Of a DNA stretch of 58,319 bases, positions 35,556 to 44,167 are shown in pieces (the first letter of the stretch is position 1; the number at the start of each line of letters is the position of its first letter). This DNA is from CAG-791 sp000431495 (lineage in GTDB: Bacteria > Bacillota > Clostridia > Lachnospirales > Lachnospiraceae). The translations under genes and the position numbers were made by a program. Under the pieces are notes generated by a model. It searched no databases, had not been told where the DNA came from, and saw nothing but the letters and a program-made list of their open reading frames with translations. The stretch lies in NCBI GenBank assembly GCA_052117605.1, contig JBQKIT010000018.1; one strand, given 5' to 3'.

Positions 35556-36974
35556 ATGGTTACAGAGCCTTTTGAAAATCGTCCGGTCTCGATGAATGAA
35601 GACAATCATCTGCTTCAGATCGAAGAGCACATGTACATTCTGGATGATGTGCAGAAGCCGAATGTGTTCCGTCAGATGTTTCCGTATTCGGACATTCCGA
35701 AGATTCCGTTCAATGACAGGACCGTGCCGAAGCGCATGCCGAAGGATATCTGGATCACCGATACCACCTTCCGTGATGGTCAGCAGTCGCGGGCACCTTA
35801 TACGACGGATCAGATTGTCCATATCTATGATGAGTTTCATCGCCTTGGCGGGCCGAACGGCATGATTAAGGCCTGCGAGTTCTTCCTGTACAGCAAGCAG
35901 GACCGTGATGCGGTATACAAATGCATGGAACGGGGATATGAGTTCCCTCAGGTTACCAGCTGGATTCGTGCAAGTCATGATGATTTCCGTCTTGTTCATG
36001 AGATGGGGATGAAGGAAACCGGAATTCTGGTCTCCTGCTCGGATTATCATATTTTCCTGAAACTGAAGATGACCCGCAAGCAGGCCATGGAGCATTATCT
36101 TTCCGTGATTCGTGATTGTCTGGAGCAGGGGATCAGTCCCCGCTGCCATCTGGAGGATATTACAAGAGCGGATATCTATGGCTATGTTGTGCCATTTTGC
36201 CTGGAGCTGATGAAGCTGCAGCGGGAGTATGGAATTCCGATCAAGATTCGTGCCTGTGATACCATGGGCTATGGCGTGAATTACAACGGTGCGGTTATCC
36301 CGCGCTCGGTTCCTGGAATTATCTATGCCATTCATACGCATGCGGGGGTTCCGAGCGAGCAGCTGGAATGGCACGGTCACAATGATTTCTATAAGGCGGT
36401 GGTCAATGCGACGACCGCATGGCTCTATGGCTGCAGCGGCGTAAACTGCTCGCTGTTCGGAATCGGTGAGCGGACCGGAAATACGCCGACCGAGGCGATG
36501 GTTTTCGAATATGCGCAGCTTCGCGGTGATTTGAACGGAATGGACACGACAGCGATCACGGACCTTGCGGATTATTATGAGAAGGAGATCGGTTATCACA
36601 TTCCGGAGAGAACGCCGTTTGTGGGTAAGAACTTCAATGTCACGAGGGCAGGTATCCATGCCGACGGCCTTCTGAAGAACGAAGAAATCTATAATATTTT
36701 TGATACCGGAAAGTTCCTGAACCGTCCGCCGATTTCCGCTGTGACCAATACGTCCGGGCTTGCAGGAATCGCTCTCTGGATCAATAACTACTATCGTCTG
36801 CCGGAGGATCGGAGAATCGATAAAAAGTCCGTTCTGGTGGAGGGCGTGAAGGCGTGGGTGGACGAGCAGTACGCTTCCGGCCGCGTCACGGTCATCACGG
36901 ATACGGAGCTTGAGGCTGTCATTGACTGTGTTTGCAGGAAAGAGCATCTTTCGCTGACGGATTACAAGAAATAG
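35556..36974 (+). CDS. Isopropylmalate/homocitrate-synthase-like enzyme, probable Re-citrate synthase
   Basis: 472 residues of the DRE-TIM metallolyase family: after an 85-residue N-terminal part comes WITDTTFRDGQQSRAP (the D-R-D/E-G-Q catalytic region), then ISPRCHLEDITRADIYG, the metal-binding HGHNDFYKAV and the C-terminal HADG motif (RAGIHADGLLKNEEIYN). It lacks the long allosteric LeuA domain of leucine-feedback enzymes. It is co-directional with a GntR regulator and icd. Clostridium kluyveri Re-citrate synthase belongs to this family, so with icd next door the likely job is condensing acetyl-CoA with oxaloacetate towards 2-oxoglutarate. Homocitrate or isopropylmalate synthase remains possible. 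Confidence 0.7.
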   Translation: MVTEPFENRPVSMNEDNHLLQIEEHMYILDDVQKPNVFRQMFPYSDIPKIPFNDRTVPKRMPKDIWITDTTFRDGQQSRAPYTTDQIVHIYDEFHRLGGPNGMIKACEFFLYSKQDRDAVYKCMERGYEFPQVTSWIRASHDDFRLVHEMGMKETGILVSCSDYHIFLKLKMTRKQAMEHYLSVIRDCLEQGISPRCHLEDITRADIYGYVVPFCLELMKLQREYGIPIKIRACDTMGYGVNYNGAVIPRSVPGIIYAIHTHAGVPSEQLEWHGHNDFYKAVVNATTAWLYGCSGVNCSLFGIGERTGNTPTEAMVFEYAQLRGDLNGMDTTAITDLADYYEKEIGYHIPERTPFVGKNFNVTRAGIHADGLLKNEEIYNIFDTGKFLNRPPISAVTNTSGLAGIALWINNYYRLPEDRRIDKKSVLVEGVKAWVDEQYASGRVTVITDTELEAVIDCVCRKEHLSLTDYKK

Positions 36975-37029
36975 GATAAAATCAAAAGTTGGCATCGATA
37001 GAAAGATCGGAGGAACATAAAAAGGGAAA

Positions 37030-37773
37030 ATGAACAATTTCGATGTGAAACGGGACATGAGTGATCAGTATTCGCTGCGGGGAAGAGTTTTTCATAAGAT
37101 CCGTGACGACATTCTGAACGGGAAATATAAGGAAAATGAAGAACTGAAGGAGGTCGCGATCGGTCAGGAGCTCGGGGTATCCCGCACGCCGGTCCGGGAG
37201 GCACTTCGTCAGCTGGAGCTGGAGGGCCTTGTTCAGATCATTCCGAACCGCGGAGCTTTTGTTACCGGAATCCAGGCGCAGGATGTACGTGACATTTATA
37301 TGATTCGCGCACGTCTGGAGGGGCTGTGTGCCCGCTGGGCCTGCGAGAACATTACCAAGGAACAGATGGACGAGATGGAGGAAAACGTTTATCTCGCGGA
37401 GTTCCATGCGAAGAAGGGAAATATGGAGCAGATGGCAGAGCTGGACAATCAGTTTCATCGGATTCTGTATGCGTCCGGAGCCTCCAAGATGCTGGAGCAT
37501 CTGCTGGAGGACTACCACCAGTATGTTATGAGAATCCGCCGTAAGACGCTTTCTACCCCGGATCGTGCCATCGCATCGAACAAAGAGCATCACGGTATTA
37601 TGGAGGCCATCAAGGCGAATAATCCGGACCTGGCGGAGAAGCTGGCATCCGAGCATATGAACAACGCCTACAGCAACATGGTTAAGAACGGACTGTACGA
37701 TCTGTATAAGACAGACAATGCCGCGGCAGCTTCCGGAGAGAAGACCGCTGAGACGGCCAAGAAGGAGTTATAA
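37030..37773 (+). CDS. GntR-family regulator, FCD (FadR) subfamily
   Basis: 247 residues. The N-terminal winged helix (about 15-80) contains KIRDDILNGKYKENEELKE and LGVSRTPVREALRQLELEGLV. The C-terminal FCD domain (about 90-215) carries the usual metal or ligand residues in LDNQFHRILY, EHHGIMEAI and ASEHMNNAY. It sits between the citrate-synthase-like gene and icd, 28 bases before icd. A palindrome of GntR type lies on the operon promoter. The effector is probably a carboxylic acid, by analogy with the subfamily. Confidence 0.9.
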   Translation: MNNFDVKRDMSDQYSLRGRVFHKIRDDILNGKYKENEELKEVAIGQELGVSRTPVREALRQLELEGLVQIIPNRGAFVTGIQAQDVRDIYMIRARLEGLCARWACENITKEQMDEMEENVYLAEFHAKKGNMEQMAELDNQFHRILYASGASKMLEHLLEDYHQYVMRIRRKTLSTPDRAIASNKEHHGIMEAIKANNPDLAEKLASEHMNNAYSNMVKNGLYDLYKTDNAAAASGEKTAETAKKEL

Positions 37774-37801
37774 GAAGGAATCATAAGAGAGGAGCGGGAA
37801 T

Positions 37802-39016
37802 ATGGCGAGAATTCAGATGACAACTCCCATCGTAGAGATCGATGGCGATGAAATGACAAGAATTATCTGGAAGCTGATCAAGGAGGACCTGATCCTTCCT
37901 TTCGTGGAGCTGAAGACCGAGTATTATGATCTCGGGCTGGAGCACCGCGATGAAACCGATGATGAGGTGACGAAGGACGCGGCTCTTGCGACAAAGAAGT
38001 ACGGCGTTGCTGTCAAGTGTGCGACCATTACACCGAATCGTGCAAGACAGGAAGAATATCATCTGAAGAAGCTTTACAAGAGTCCGAATGCAACGCTCCG
38101 CTCCATGCTGGACGGAACGGTTTTCCGCGGACCGATTCTGGTAAAAGGAATCGAACCCTACGTGCGGACCTGGAAGGCTCCGATCATGCTGGCTCGTCAT
38201 GCCTACGGAGATGTCTATAAGAATTCCGAGATGAAGATCGGGGGCCCCGGAAAGGCAGAGCTTGTCTACACGGAGGCGGATACCGGCATTGAACATCGCA
38301 GACTGATTCATGATTTCGACGGCGCCGGGATCATTCAGGGAATCCACAATACGGACAAATCCATCGAGAATTTCGCACGGACCTGCTTCCGTTATGCTTA
38401 TGACAAGAAGATGGATCTGTGGTTCTCCACGAAGGATACCATTTCCAAGACGTATGACGGAAACTTCAAGGAGATTTTCCAGGATCTGTATGATCATGAG
38501 TACAAGGAGAAATTCGAGGCTGCTGGAATCAAGTACTTCTATACATTGATTGACGATGCTGTGGCTCGTGTCATTCGTTCCGAGGGCGGCTTTGTCTGGG
38601 CTCTGAAGAATTATGACGGCGATGTGATGTCGGATATGATGGCGACGGCCTTCGGATCTCTTGCAATGATGACCTCCACGCTGGTATCTCCGACAGGAGC
38701 CTATGAGTACGAGGCAGCGCACGGGACCGTACAGCGTCATTACTATCAGTATCTGAAGGGCGAGAAGGAGTCCACAAACTCTGTCGCAACGATCTTTGCA
38801 TGGACGGGAGCTTTGAGAAAACGCGGTGAGCTGGATGGTTTACGTGATCTCGTGAAGTTCGCAGAGCAGCTGGAAGAGGCGACGCTTTCTACGATTGAGT
38901 CCGGCAAAATGACCGGGGACCTTGCAGCAATCACCACACTTCCGGATGTACAGAAGCTGGATACCGAGGAGTTTATTCTGGCGATCCGGGATACGCTGGA
39001 AGCACTGCGCGCATAA
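37802..39016 (+). CDS. icd: Isocitrate dehydrogenase, eukaryote-like NADP type
   Basis: Oxidative decarboxylation of isocitrate to 2-oxoglutarate. 404 residues of the subfamily that includes mammalian IDH1/IDH2, with VEIDGDEMTRIIWKLIKE at the start, KSPNATLRSMLDGTVFR (substrate Ser/Asn and Arg), AHGTVQRHYYQY and TNSVATIFAWT. The related eukaryotic enzymes are NADP-dependent homodimers. With the preceding gene it would form the oxidative half-cycle supplying glutamate; aconitase is not in the window. Confidence 0.93.
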   Translation: MARIQMTTPIVEIDGDEMTRIIWKLIKEDLILPFVELKTEYYDLGLEHRDETDDEVTKDAALATKKYGVAVKCATITPNRARQEEYHLKKLYKSPNATLRSMLDGTVFRGPILVKGIEPYVRTWKAPIMLARHAYGDVYKNSEMKIGGPGKAELVYTEADTGIEHRRLIHDFDGAGIIQGIHNTDKSIENFARTCFRYAYDKKMDLWFSTKDTISKTYDGNFKEIFQDLYDHEYKEKFEAAGIKYFYTLIDDAVARVIRSEGGFVWALKNYDGDVMSDMMATAFGSLAMMTSTLVSPTGAYEYEAAHGTVQRHYYQYLKGEKESTNSVATIFAWTGALRKRGELDGLRDLVKFAEQLEEATLSTIESGKMTGDLAAITTLPDVQKLDTEEFILAIRDTLEALRA

Positions 39017-39069
39017 GAGATAAGAAAATACAGGGCTCTGAAGATATTTATGTCAGACCGTGAGAAACG

Positions 39070-39096
39070 AAAAAGCCGGCAGCTGCCGGCTTTTTT
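39070..39096 (+). terminator. Intrinsic terminator between icd and the ABC-F gene
   Basis: A-run, then GCCGGCAGCTGCCGGC (self-complementary) and six T. Symmetry lets it serve both converging genes. Confidence 0.88.
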
Positions 39097-39114
39097 CTGT
39101 GGGATTGCGAGTAT

Positions 39115-41157
39115 TCAGGAGAGTGCTTCCGAAAGCTCCTCCCATTTCTCATACAATTCTGCGAGCCTATCCTCGTTTGCACTTTTCTCCTTCTGAAGCT
39201 TTGACAGTTTGGCAAGATCGGTGCAGTTTTCGGGACGTGCCATTTCCTCATCGATGGCAGTGTTCCGCTCCTCGAGAGAGGAAATTTCCGATTCACATTT
39301 CTTCAGATCATTCTGCTGCTTGCGAAGGCGGGCCTGTTCCTCTTTCTGTTTTCGGTAATCGAGACTTCCGCCTGCGGCCTTTTCGGTGGGAGCTTCTTCC
39401 GGATTGCTGCCTGCCTGAGCGGCGGCAGAAGAGGAAGTCTGCACATAAGAAGCAGGCTGCCCGGATGCTTCTGCAATCCGCTTTCTTTCATCTGCCTTCA
39501 GGACATTCTCGACCTGGGCGGATTTTTCCAGATAGTAATCATAGTTTCCGATGTAGCAATCGGGAGCAGGCTCGTCACTTCTGCTTCCCGGGTAATTGAG
39601 CATCACCCGGTCTGTCAGAGAGAGAATTCTGCTTGCGGTGCGATTCATGAAATAACGGTCATGCGAGACATAAAGGACCGTTCCCTCGTAGCTGTTCAGT
39701 GCATTCTCCAGAACATCCTTGGAGACGATGTCCAGATGGTTGGTCGGCTCATCGAGGATCAGGAGATTTGCCTCGGAGAGCATGAGCTTTGCCAGTGAGA
39801 CACGTCCCTTTTCTCCGCCGGAAAGATCGCCGATGCGCTTGAAGACATCCTCCCCGGTGAAGAGGAAGGAGGCGAGAAGATTCCGGATTTCCGTATTTGT
39901 CATATCCGGGTGTGCATCGGAGATTTCCTCGAACACGGTATTGGCATCGTTCAGAACGTGATGCTCCTGATCATAGTACCCGATATGGACATTGGTGCCG
40001 AAGCGAACCGTTCCCGCATCGGCAGCAATCTGACCGATGATGATTTTCAGAAGCGTTGACTTTCCGGTGCCGTTGCTGCCAATGATTGCAGCGTGTTCGC
40101 CGCGAAGAAGATCAAAGGTGATGTCATCAAAAAGCCGATTCTCATCGAAGGCTTTGGCGAGGTGACGCACCTGCATGACATCCCGGCCGGAACGAATGCA
40201 CGGCTTCAGGGTAAGCCGCATATCATCGCGAAGCTCGATCGGCTTGTCGAGAACCTCCTTTTTGGCAAGCTGCTTCTCACGGCTCTCGGCGCGCTTGATG
40301 GATTTCTCGCGATTGAACTGCTTCAGCTTCGCGATGACCTCTTCCTGGTGCCTGATTTCGGCCTGGTTATTCAGATACTGATGCCATTGCTGGTCACGAA
40401 GCTTCTTCTTCTCTTCGGAATAGAAGGAATAATTGCCGTGAAAAACAGTGGCATGCGTGTTCTCAATCTCGATGATATGATTTACGGTTTTGTCGAGGAA
40501 ATAACGGTCATGCGAGACAATGAGAACAGTCCCCTTGTAGTTGGATAAGTAGGTCTCCAGCCACCGGATCGCAGCAATATCCAGGTGGTTGGTAGGCTCA
40601 TCCAGGAGAATGATGTCCGGCTTCTCAAGAAGGAGCTTTGCCAGTGCAACTCGGGTTTTCTGACCGCCGGAAAGCGTTGCAACCTCGTGATCGAATTCCT
40701 CGTCGGAGAATCCAAGACCGCGAAGAACACCGGTGATTTCGCCCTTGTAGGAAAATCCGTTTCCGTTCTGAAAACGGGTGAGCAGCTCATTGTATTCAAT
40801 GACAACCTGCTCCAGTTCAGCCCCGGTGAGCTGCGTCATGAGCTTTTCATCCATTTCGATCTTCTTTTCCAGATCAACGATGTCCTTTTTTACCGTTAAC
40901 AGCTCTTCATAAATGGTGCCGTCAAAGCCAAGATCCTGGTTCTGGGCGAGATAGCCGATTGTTGTATCGCGGGCAAAGGAAACCGAGCCCTCGTCCGGCT
41001 TCATTTCGCCCATCATAATTTTAAGAAGAGTGGATTTCCCCGCGCCATTGATTCCGACAATGGCGGCACGATCCCCCTTTTCCAGATGAAAGGTGATGTC
41101 TGAGAGAACGGGAACCTCGAGAAACGATTTACTAAGATGCTGTACCGAAAGAATCAT
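39115..41157 (-). CDS. ABC-F family ATPase
   Basis: 680-residue soluble protein with two ATPase domains and no membrane segments; ABC-F proteins act on the ribosome in translation or antibiotic protection. First domain: GINGAGKSTLLKIMMG, then LSGGQKTRVALA. Second: GSNGTGKSTLLKIIIG and LSGGEKGRVSLA. The linker (about 235-310) is moderately long and basic. After the second domain, a Ser/Ala-rich stretch leads to a C-terminal coiled coil (about 600-680), as in Uup/YdiF-type members. Its transcript probably begins inside a hairpin terminator, a hallmark of attenuated resistance-type members, so drug-linked induction is possible but unproven. Confidence 0.88.
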   Translation of the reverse strand: MILSVQHLSKSFLEVPVLSDITFHLEKGDRAAIVGINGAGKSTLLKIMMGEMKPDEGSVSFARDTTIGYLAQNQDLGFDGTIYEELLTVKKDIVDLEKKIEMDEKLMTQLTGAELEQVVIEYNELLTRFQNGNGFSYKGEITGVLRGLGFSDEEFDHEVATLSGGQKTRVALAKLLLEKPDIILLDEPTNHLDIAAIRWLETYLSNYKGTVLIVSHDRYFLDKTVNHIIEIENTHATVFHGNYSFYSEEKKKLRDQQWHQYLNNQAEIRHQEEVIAKLKQFNREKSIKRAESREKQLAKKEVLDKPIELRDDMRLTLKPCIRSGRDVMQVRHLAKAFDENRLFDDITFDLLRGEHAAIIGSNGTGKSTLLKIIIGQIAADAGTVRFGTNVHIGYYDQEHHVLNDANTVFEEISDAHPDMTNTEIRNLLASFLFTGEDVFKRIGDLSGGEKGRVSLAKLMLSEANLLILDEPTNHLDIVSKDVLENALNSYEGTVLYVSHDRYFMNRTASRILSLTDRVMLNYPGSRSDEPAPDCYIGNYDYYLEKSAQVENVLKADERKRIAEASGQPASYVQTSSSAAAQAGSNPEEAPTEKAAGGSLDYRKQKEEQARLRKQQNDLKKCESEISSLEERNTAIDEEMARPENCTDLAKLSKLQKEKSANEDRLAELYEKWEELSEALS

Positions 41158-41196
41158 GAGAATATCTGCTTTCTACCTGTCTGGTGATGTCTTCAC

Positions 41197-41238
41197 AAAA
41201 AAGCTGCAGACGATTTCGGAATATCGTCCGTCTGCAGC
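41197..41238 (-). terminator. Attenuator-like terminator at the 5' end of the ABC-F transcript
   Basis: On the minus strand GCTGCAGACG and CGTCTGCAGC (10 bp; 41238-41229 and 41212-41203) enclose a 16-base loop and are followed by six T (41202-41197). It lies 40 bases before the ABC-F start. An internal alternative stem GACGAT/ATCGTC competes with it. Confidence 0.7.
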
Positions 41239-41249
41239 AGCCAAGTCTG

Positions 41250-41278
41250 ATTGTAACGGATAATCGGAAAGGTTTCAA
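41250..41278 (-). promoter_or_regulatory. Promoter of the ABC-F gene
   Basis: Leftward TTGAAA (41278-41273), 17 bases, TACAAT (41255-41250). Transcription would start near 41243, only about five bases before the terminator hairpin. Confidence 0.6.
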
Positions 41279-41353
41279 TGACCCTGCCGTGCAGGAAAAA
41301 TCGGATGAATCCGTGAGGATTGCGGTATAATAAATCGAAGCTTATGCCGGAAT

Positions 41354-41725
41354 ATGTTTCTTTATACCGGATCGAAGCAAATTCCGGATATCGTCTTTGA
41401 TCTCACAGAGCTTCTTGGCTCGGTCAACCGGGAGGCGCAGATCAAGGCGGAAGGGAAAAATGTTTCCTATGCGGTGGACTGGGAGAGAGCGGATCTTCCG
41501 TTTATCTGTCTTTTGGGAAATCCTGTTTATGCCGCACGTACGATTCGCGCCATGCAGCGCGAGGATGCGGAAACGGTGCCGATTTTTGCCATGAGCGCCA
41601 ATTGCTTCGCAGAGGATATCGTGAACAGCAGGATCGCCGGAATGAACGAACACCTGACGAAGCCGCTGGACGAGAAAAAGCTTCTGGAGGTGATCCGGAA
41701 ATATCTCAGAAATCAAAGAAAATAG
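41354..41725 (+). pseudogene. Deletion remnant of a hybrid sensor histidine kinase/response regulator
   Basis: 123 residues joining two unrelated pieces. Residues about 11-56 (IPDIVFDLTELLGSVN ... ICLLGNPV) match the segment just after the dimerisation helices of hybrid histidine kinases, up to the N-box entrance. From residue 58 the sequence jumps to the last half of a receiver domain (AARTIRAMQREDAETVP, IFAMSANCFAEDI, GMNEHLTKPLDEKKLLEVIRKYL). The whole ATP-binding lid, the G boxes and the phosphorylated Asp are missing, while the frame is kept. TATAAT at 41326-41331 may still give transcription. It is probably non-functional. Confidence 0.7.
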
Positions 41726-41748
41726 AGGAAGAGCGCTTCCTCTGTTTT
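41724..41748. terminator. Bidirectional terminator between converging genes
   Basis: AGAGGAAG (41724-41731) and CTTCCTCT (41736-41743) with loop AGCG, followed by GTTTTC rightward and ATTTTC leftward. It overlaps the stop codon of the kinase remnant. Confidence 0.7.
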
Positions 41749-42852
41749 CTATTCCCGGAAGCTGGCAGCTTCCAGCATGTTCTGGTAATCCGGGCGCTCA
41801 TCCAGAGCACCATCTCCTGTCTGAGCAAAAACAACCGATATCACTTTGTGATTGGCGTCGTCGTAGAGGGAGGTGATGGTTCCCTCCATGGCTTCGCTGC
41901 GTAAAATGGAGAAGTACGCGTTGTTTTTCCCGGTAAAATGGCAGCAGTACGCGGTCAGCCCGGCAACAGCGGTTTCAGAGCAGTCTCCCAGAATCAGATC
42001 CTCATACCAGCTGGATAGAGTGGAATTTGCCTGAGAAGGGAAGCTGCTTTTCTGAAGTGAGGAGGAGAATCCCGGATTCTGGCAGAATGCGAGAATGCTG
42101 TAATAATCATTCTGCACATCCACACTTACGAAAGTCGAAAGCAGCTCTTCCGTGTCCTCCTGACCTTGAAAATCAATATACTGAGGTGGAAGGGGAAAAA
42201 CAAAACTGCCCATCCGGAGGAGTCTTGTTCCGTTTTCCTGAACGGATACACTGGTGTCGTACGAAGTAAAAGCATTGCGCCGGATGAGGGATGGGAGGGA
42301 ATCTGTGCGAGTGAAATTCTCGTCATCCCAGCTGAGATTATTGGCAGTGAAATACAGATCGGCAGAATCATCCGAAACACTGGCATGAATGGTACAGTGG
42401 AGTTTTGGCAGATACAAAGAGACTTCGCCGTTTTCAAAGCTCCAGGGACAGTTCAGGTCGGTATATTCCGTGCAGTAGTAGGAGGCCGTACCATCTGCAT
42501 CCAAAGTCAGGTAATCGGATGTATTGCCGCGGTAGATTCCGAGAAAGGGGTAATCGGCCTCGGTATATTCAGGTGCCTCGGGAAGTGCTTCCGGAAGAGT
42601 TTCTGACGAATCCGGGCTTGTACTGTCTGCAGTCTGGCTGGAGCCGTGTGAAGCAGAGGGCAGACAGAATGCAATAAGAAGGCAGAATATTACAAAAAGA
42701 AGAGATACTCCGCAGAAAATCAGGAGCATGGCTCTTTTAGCTTTTTTCGTGTGCTTACCATGAGACTGCGGAAATTCATATCCGCAGTCCGGACAGATGA
42801 CGGTATTCTGCGGAAGTCGTTTTCCGCATTTGGGACAGTTGATCAGCTGCAT
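41749..42852 (-). CDS. Zinc-ribbon membrane protein, function unknown
   Basis: 367 residues. An N-terminal zinc ribbon CPKCGKRLPQNTVICPDCG (6-24) faces the cytosol, one membrane segment lies at about 40-64 (AMLLIFCGVSLLFVIFCLLIAF), a Ser/Glu/Pro-rich linker follows, then an extracytoplasmic part of about 270 residues I do not recognise (it includes FLGIYRGNTSDYLTLDADG, reminiscent of DUF5640-like domains in Clostridia). Its start overlaps the end of the upstream Ser/Thr kinase gene by 10 bases, so the two are translationally coupled and probably act together. Confidence 0.7.
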   Translation of the reverse strand: MQLINCPKCGKRLPQNTVICPDCGYEFPQSHGKHTKKAKRAMLLIFCGVSLLFVIFCLLIAFCLPSASHGSSQTADSTSPDSSETLPEALPEAPEYTEADYPFLGIYRGNTSDYLTLDADGTASYYCTEYTDLNCPWSFENGEVSLYLPKLHCTIHASVSDDSADLYFTANNLSWDDENFTRTDSLPSLIRRNAFTSYDTSVSVQENGTRLLRMGSFVFPLPPQYIDFQGQEDTEELLSTFVSVDVQNDYYSILAFCQNPGFSSSLQKSSFPSQANSTLSSWYEDLILGDCSETAVAGLTAYCCHFTGKNNAYFSILRSEAMEGTITSLYDDANHKVISVVFAQTGDGALDERPDYQNMLEAASFRE

Positions 42853-43604
42853 GAGATGCCTTTCATTTCTTTGTGCATGAGCTTTCGGATATCGCGCTGA
42901 AGAGCTTGTGCGGAAGGATAGCGTTTCCGGGGATCAAGCTGCGTACAGCGTTCAATGATTGCGCGCATTTTCCGGGACAGGTGACGAGAAAGCACGTCGT
43001 CTTTTGCATCCGTTCCGGTTAACAGCACACGCATCAGGATGCCTGCCGCGTAGAGATCCGCACGGGGGGAGGAGGCAGCAAAGCCGTACTGTTCAGGAGC
43101 GGCAAAACCGGCGGTTCCGATGAGCTGTGTATCATGGCTTCTGTTTTTATCATCGAGCCGTGCGGCATTTAAGTCGATCAGAACAATTCGTCCGTCCTCC
43201 GTAAGAATGATATTGGAAGGCTTGATGTCACGGTGTACGATGGGAGGAGTAAAGCTCTGCAGCTGAATCAGAATGCTGCAAAGCTGATTCAGGTAAGAGA
43301 GAACATCCTGTTCGGAAAGAACACCGCAGATCTCCAGCACCTCCTTCAGGGTATCACCGGAGATGTATTCCTCAATCACGGTTAAAGAGCTGTGATCCGG
43401 TGCTTCATACATGGCATAGATGCGGGGGAGTCCCTTTACCGGATTGTAAAACAGCTGTTCGTAAACGGGCAGACTGTAAATCTGCATAGTTTTACGGATG
43501 CAGATTTTATGAGATTCGATGTGCTGAACAACAGAGACATTGTGCTCTGCGGAGAGGTCGGCGATCTTTCTATAATAAGAAAGCGGAAGCATGGAATCAA
43601 ACAT
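42843..43604 (-). CDS. Serine/threonine protein kinase
   Basis: 253 residues, a bare kinase domain with no PASTA repeats or membrane segment. The catalytic loop is HRDIKPSNIIL; the DFG position reads DLN (LIDLNAARL), which keeps the metal-binding Asp; GTAGFAAPEQYGF is the activation/P+1 segment and ADLYAAGILMRVLLTG follows. The glycine loop is poorly formed; the likely beta-3 Lys is in ICIRKTM. I start at ATG 43604, with AGGTGG just upstream; GTG codons three and two codons earlier are alternatives. The downstream zinc-ribbon protein and the divergent HTH-like gene are candidate substrates. Confidence 0.85.
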   Translation of the reverse strand: MFDSMLPLSYYRKIADLSAEHNVSVVQHIESHKICIRKTMQIYSLPVYEQLFYNPVKGLPRIYAMYEAPDHSSLTVIEEYISGDTLKEVLEICGVLSEQDVLSYLNQLCSILIQLQSFTPPIVHRDIKPSNIILTEDGRIVLIDLNAARLDDKNRSHDTQLIGTAGFAAPEQYGFAASSPRADLYAAGILMRVLLTGTDAKDDVLSRHLSRKMRAIIERCTQLDPRKRYPSAQALQRDIRKLMHKEMKGISCS

Positions 43605-43662
43605 TGTCACCACCTGAAAAAGAAATCAGAACGATAGAAAAAGTATAGCAAAGGGGAAAGCA

Positions 43663-44130
43663 ATGTTCAAAAAGAATACCGGGGAACTGGAAGAGCAGCT
43701 GCGGAAGGTTCATCCGTCGGATATCCGAGAGTATCAGAAAGCCAATCAGGAGGAGATGGTGATCGACAAGGAAGGCTTTTCGGCGTATATGAACGACAGG
43801 CTGAGGGAGAAGAAGCTGCAGAAGCAGGATGTATTTCTTCGTTCCGACATTCCGCTTCGTTACGGCTATAAGCTGCTTACAGAAGAAAAGGTGACGAAGC
43901 AGCGGGATGTGATCCTGCGAATCTGTTATGCAGCGGAATTCACGCTGCAGGAGACGCAGAAGGCACTGCGTCTTTACCGGATGGACACGCTTTATGCAAG
44001 AGATCCGAGAGACGCCCTGCTGATGACCTGCTTCAATATGCGGCAGGGGAGTCTTTCGGATCTCAATGAGCTGCTTGTCGGAAACGGATTTGAGGCCTTG
44101 CGCTCCAGCGGAAGGCAGGAAGAGGGCTGA
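43663..44130 (+). CDS. Hypothetical protein divergent from the kinase
   Basis: 155 residues, soluble and helical. The middle (about 45-105: RLREKKLQKQDVFLRSDIP, then TKQRDVILRICYAAEFTLQETQKALRLY) looks like a helix-turn-helix of Cro/repressor style, but I cannot assign a family with confidence. AAAGGGGAAAG precedes the ATG. It is head to head with the kinase gene across 58 bases, so the two may share control. Confidence 0.6.
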   Translation: MFKKNTGELEEQLRKVHPSDIREYQKANQEEMVIDKEGFSAYMNDRLREKKLQKQDVFLRSDIPLRYGYKLLTEEKVTKQRDVILRICYAAEFTLQETQKALRLYRMDTLYARDPRDALLMTCFNMRQGSLSDLNELLVGNGFEALRSSGRQEEG

Positions 44131-44167
44131 GTATTCGGACAGGAAGGAACGCCAGAAGGGAAAGGAT

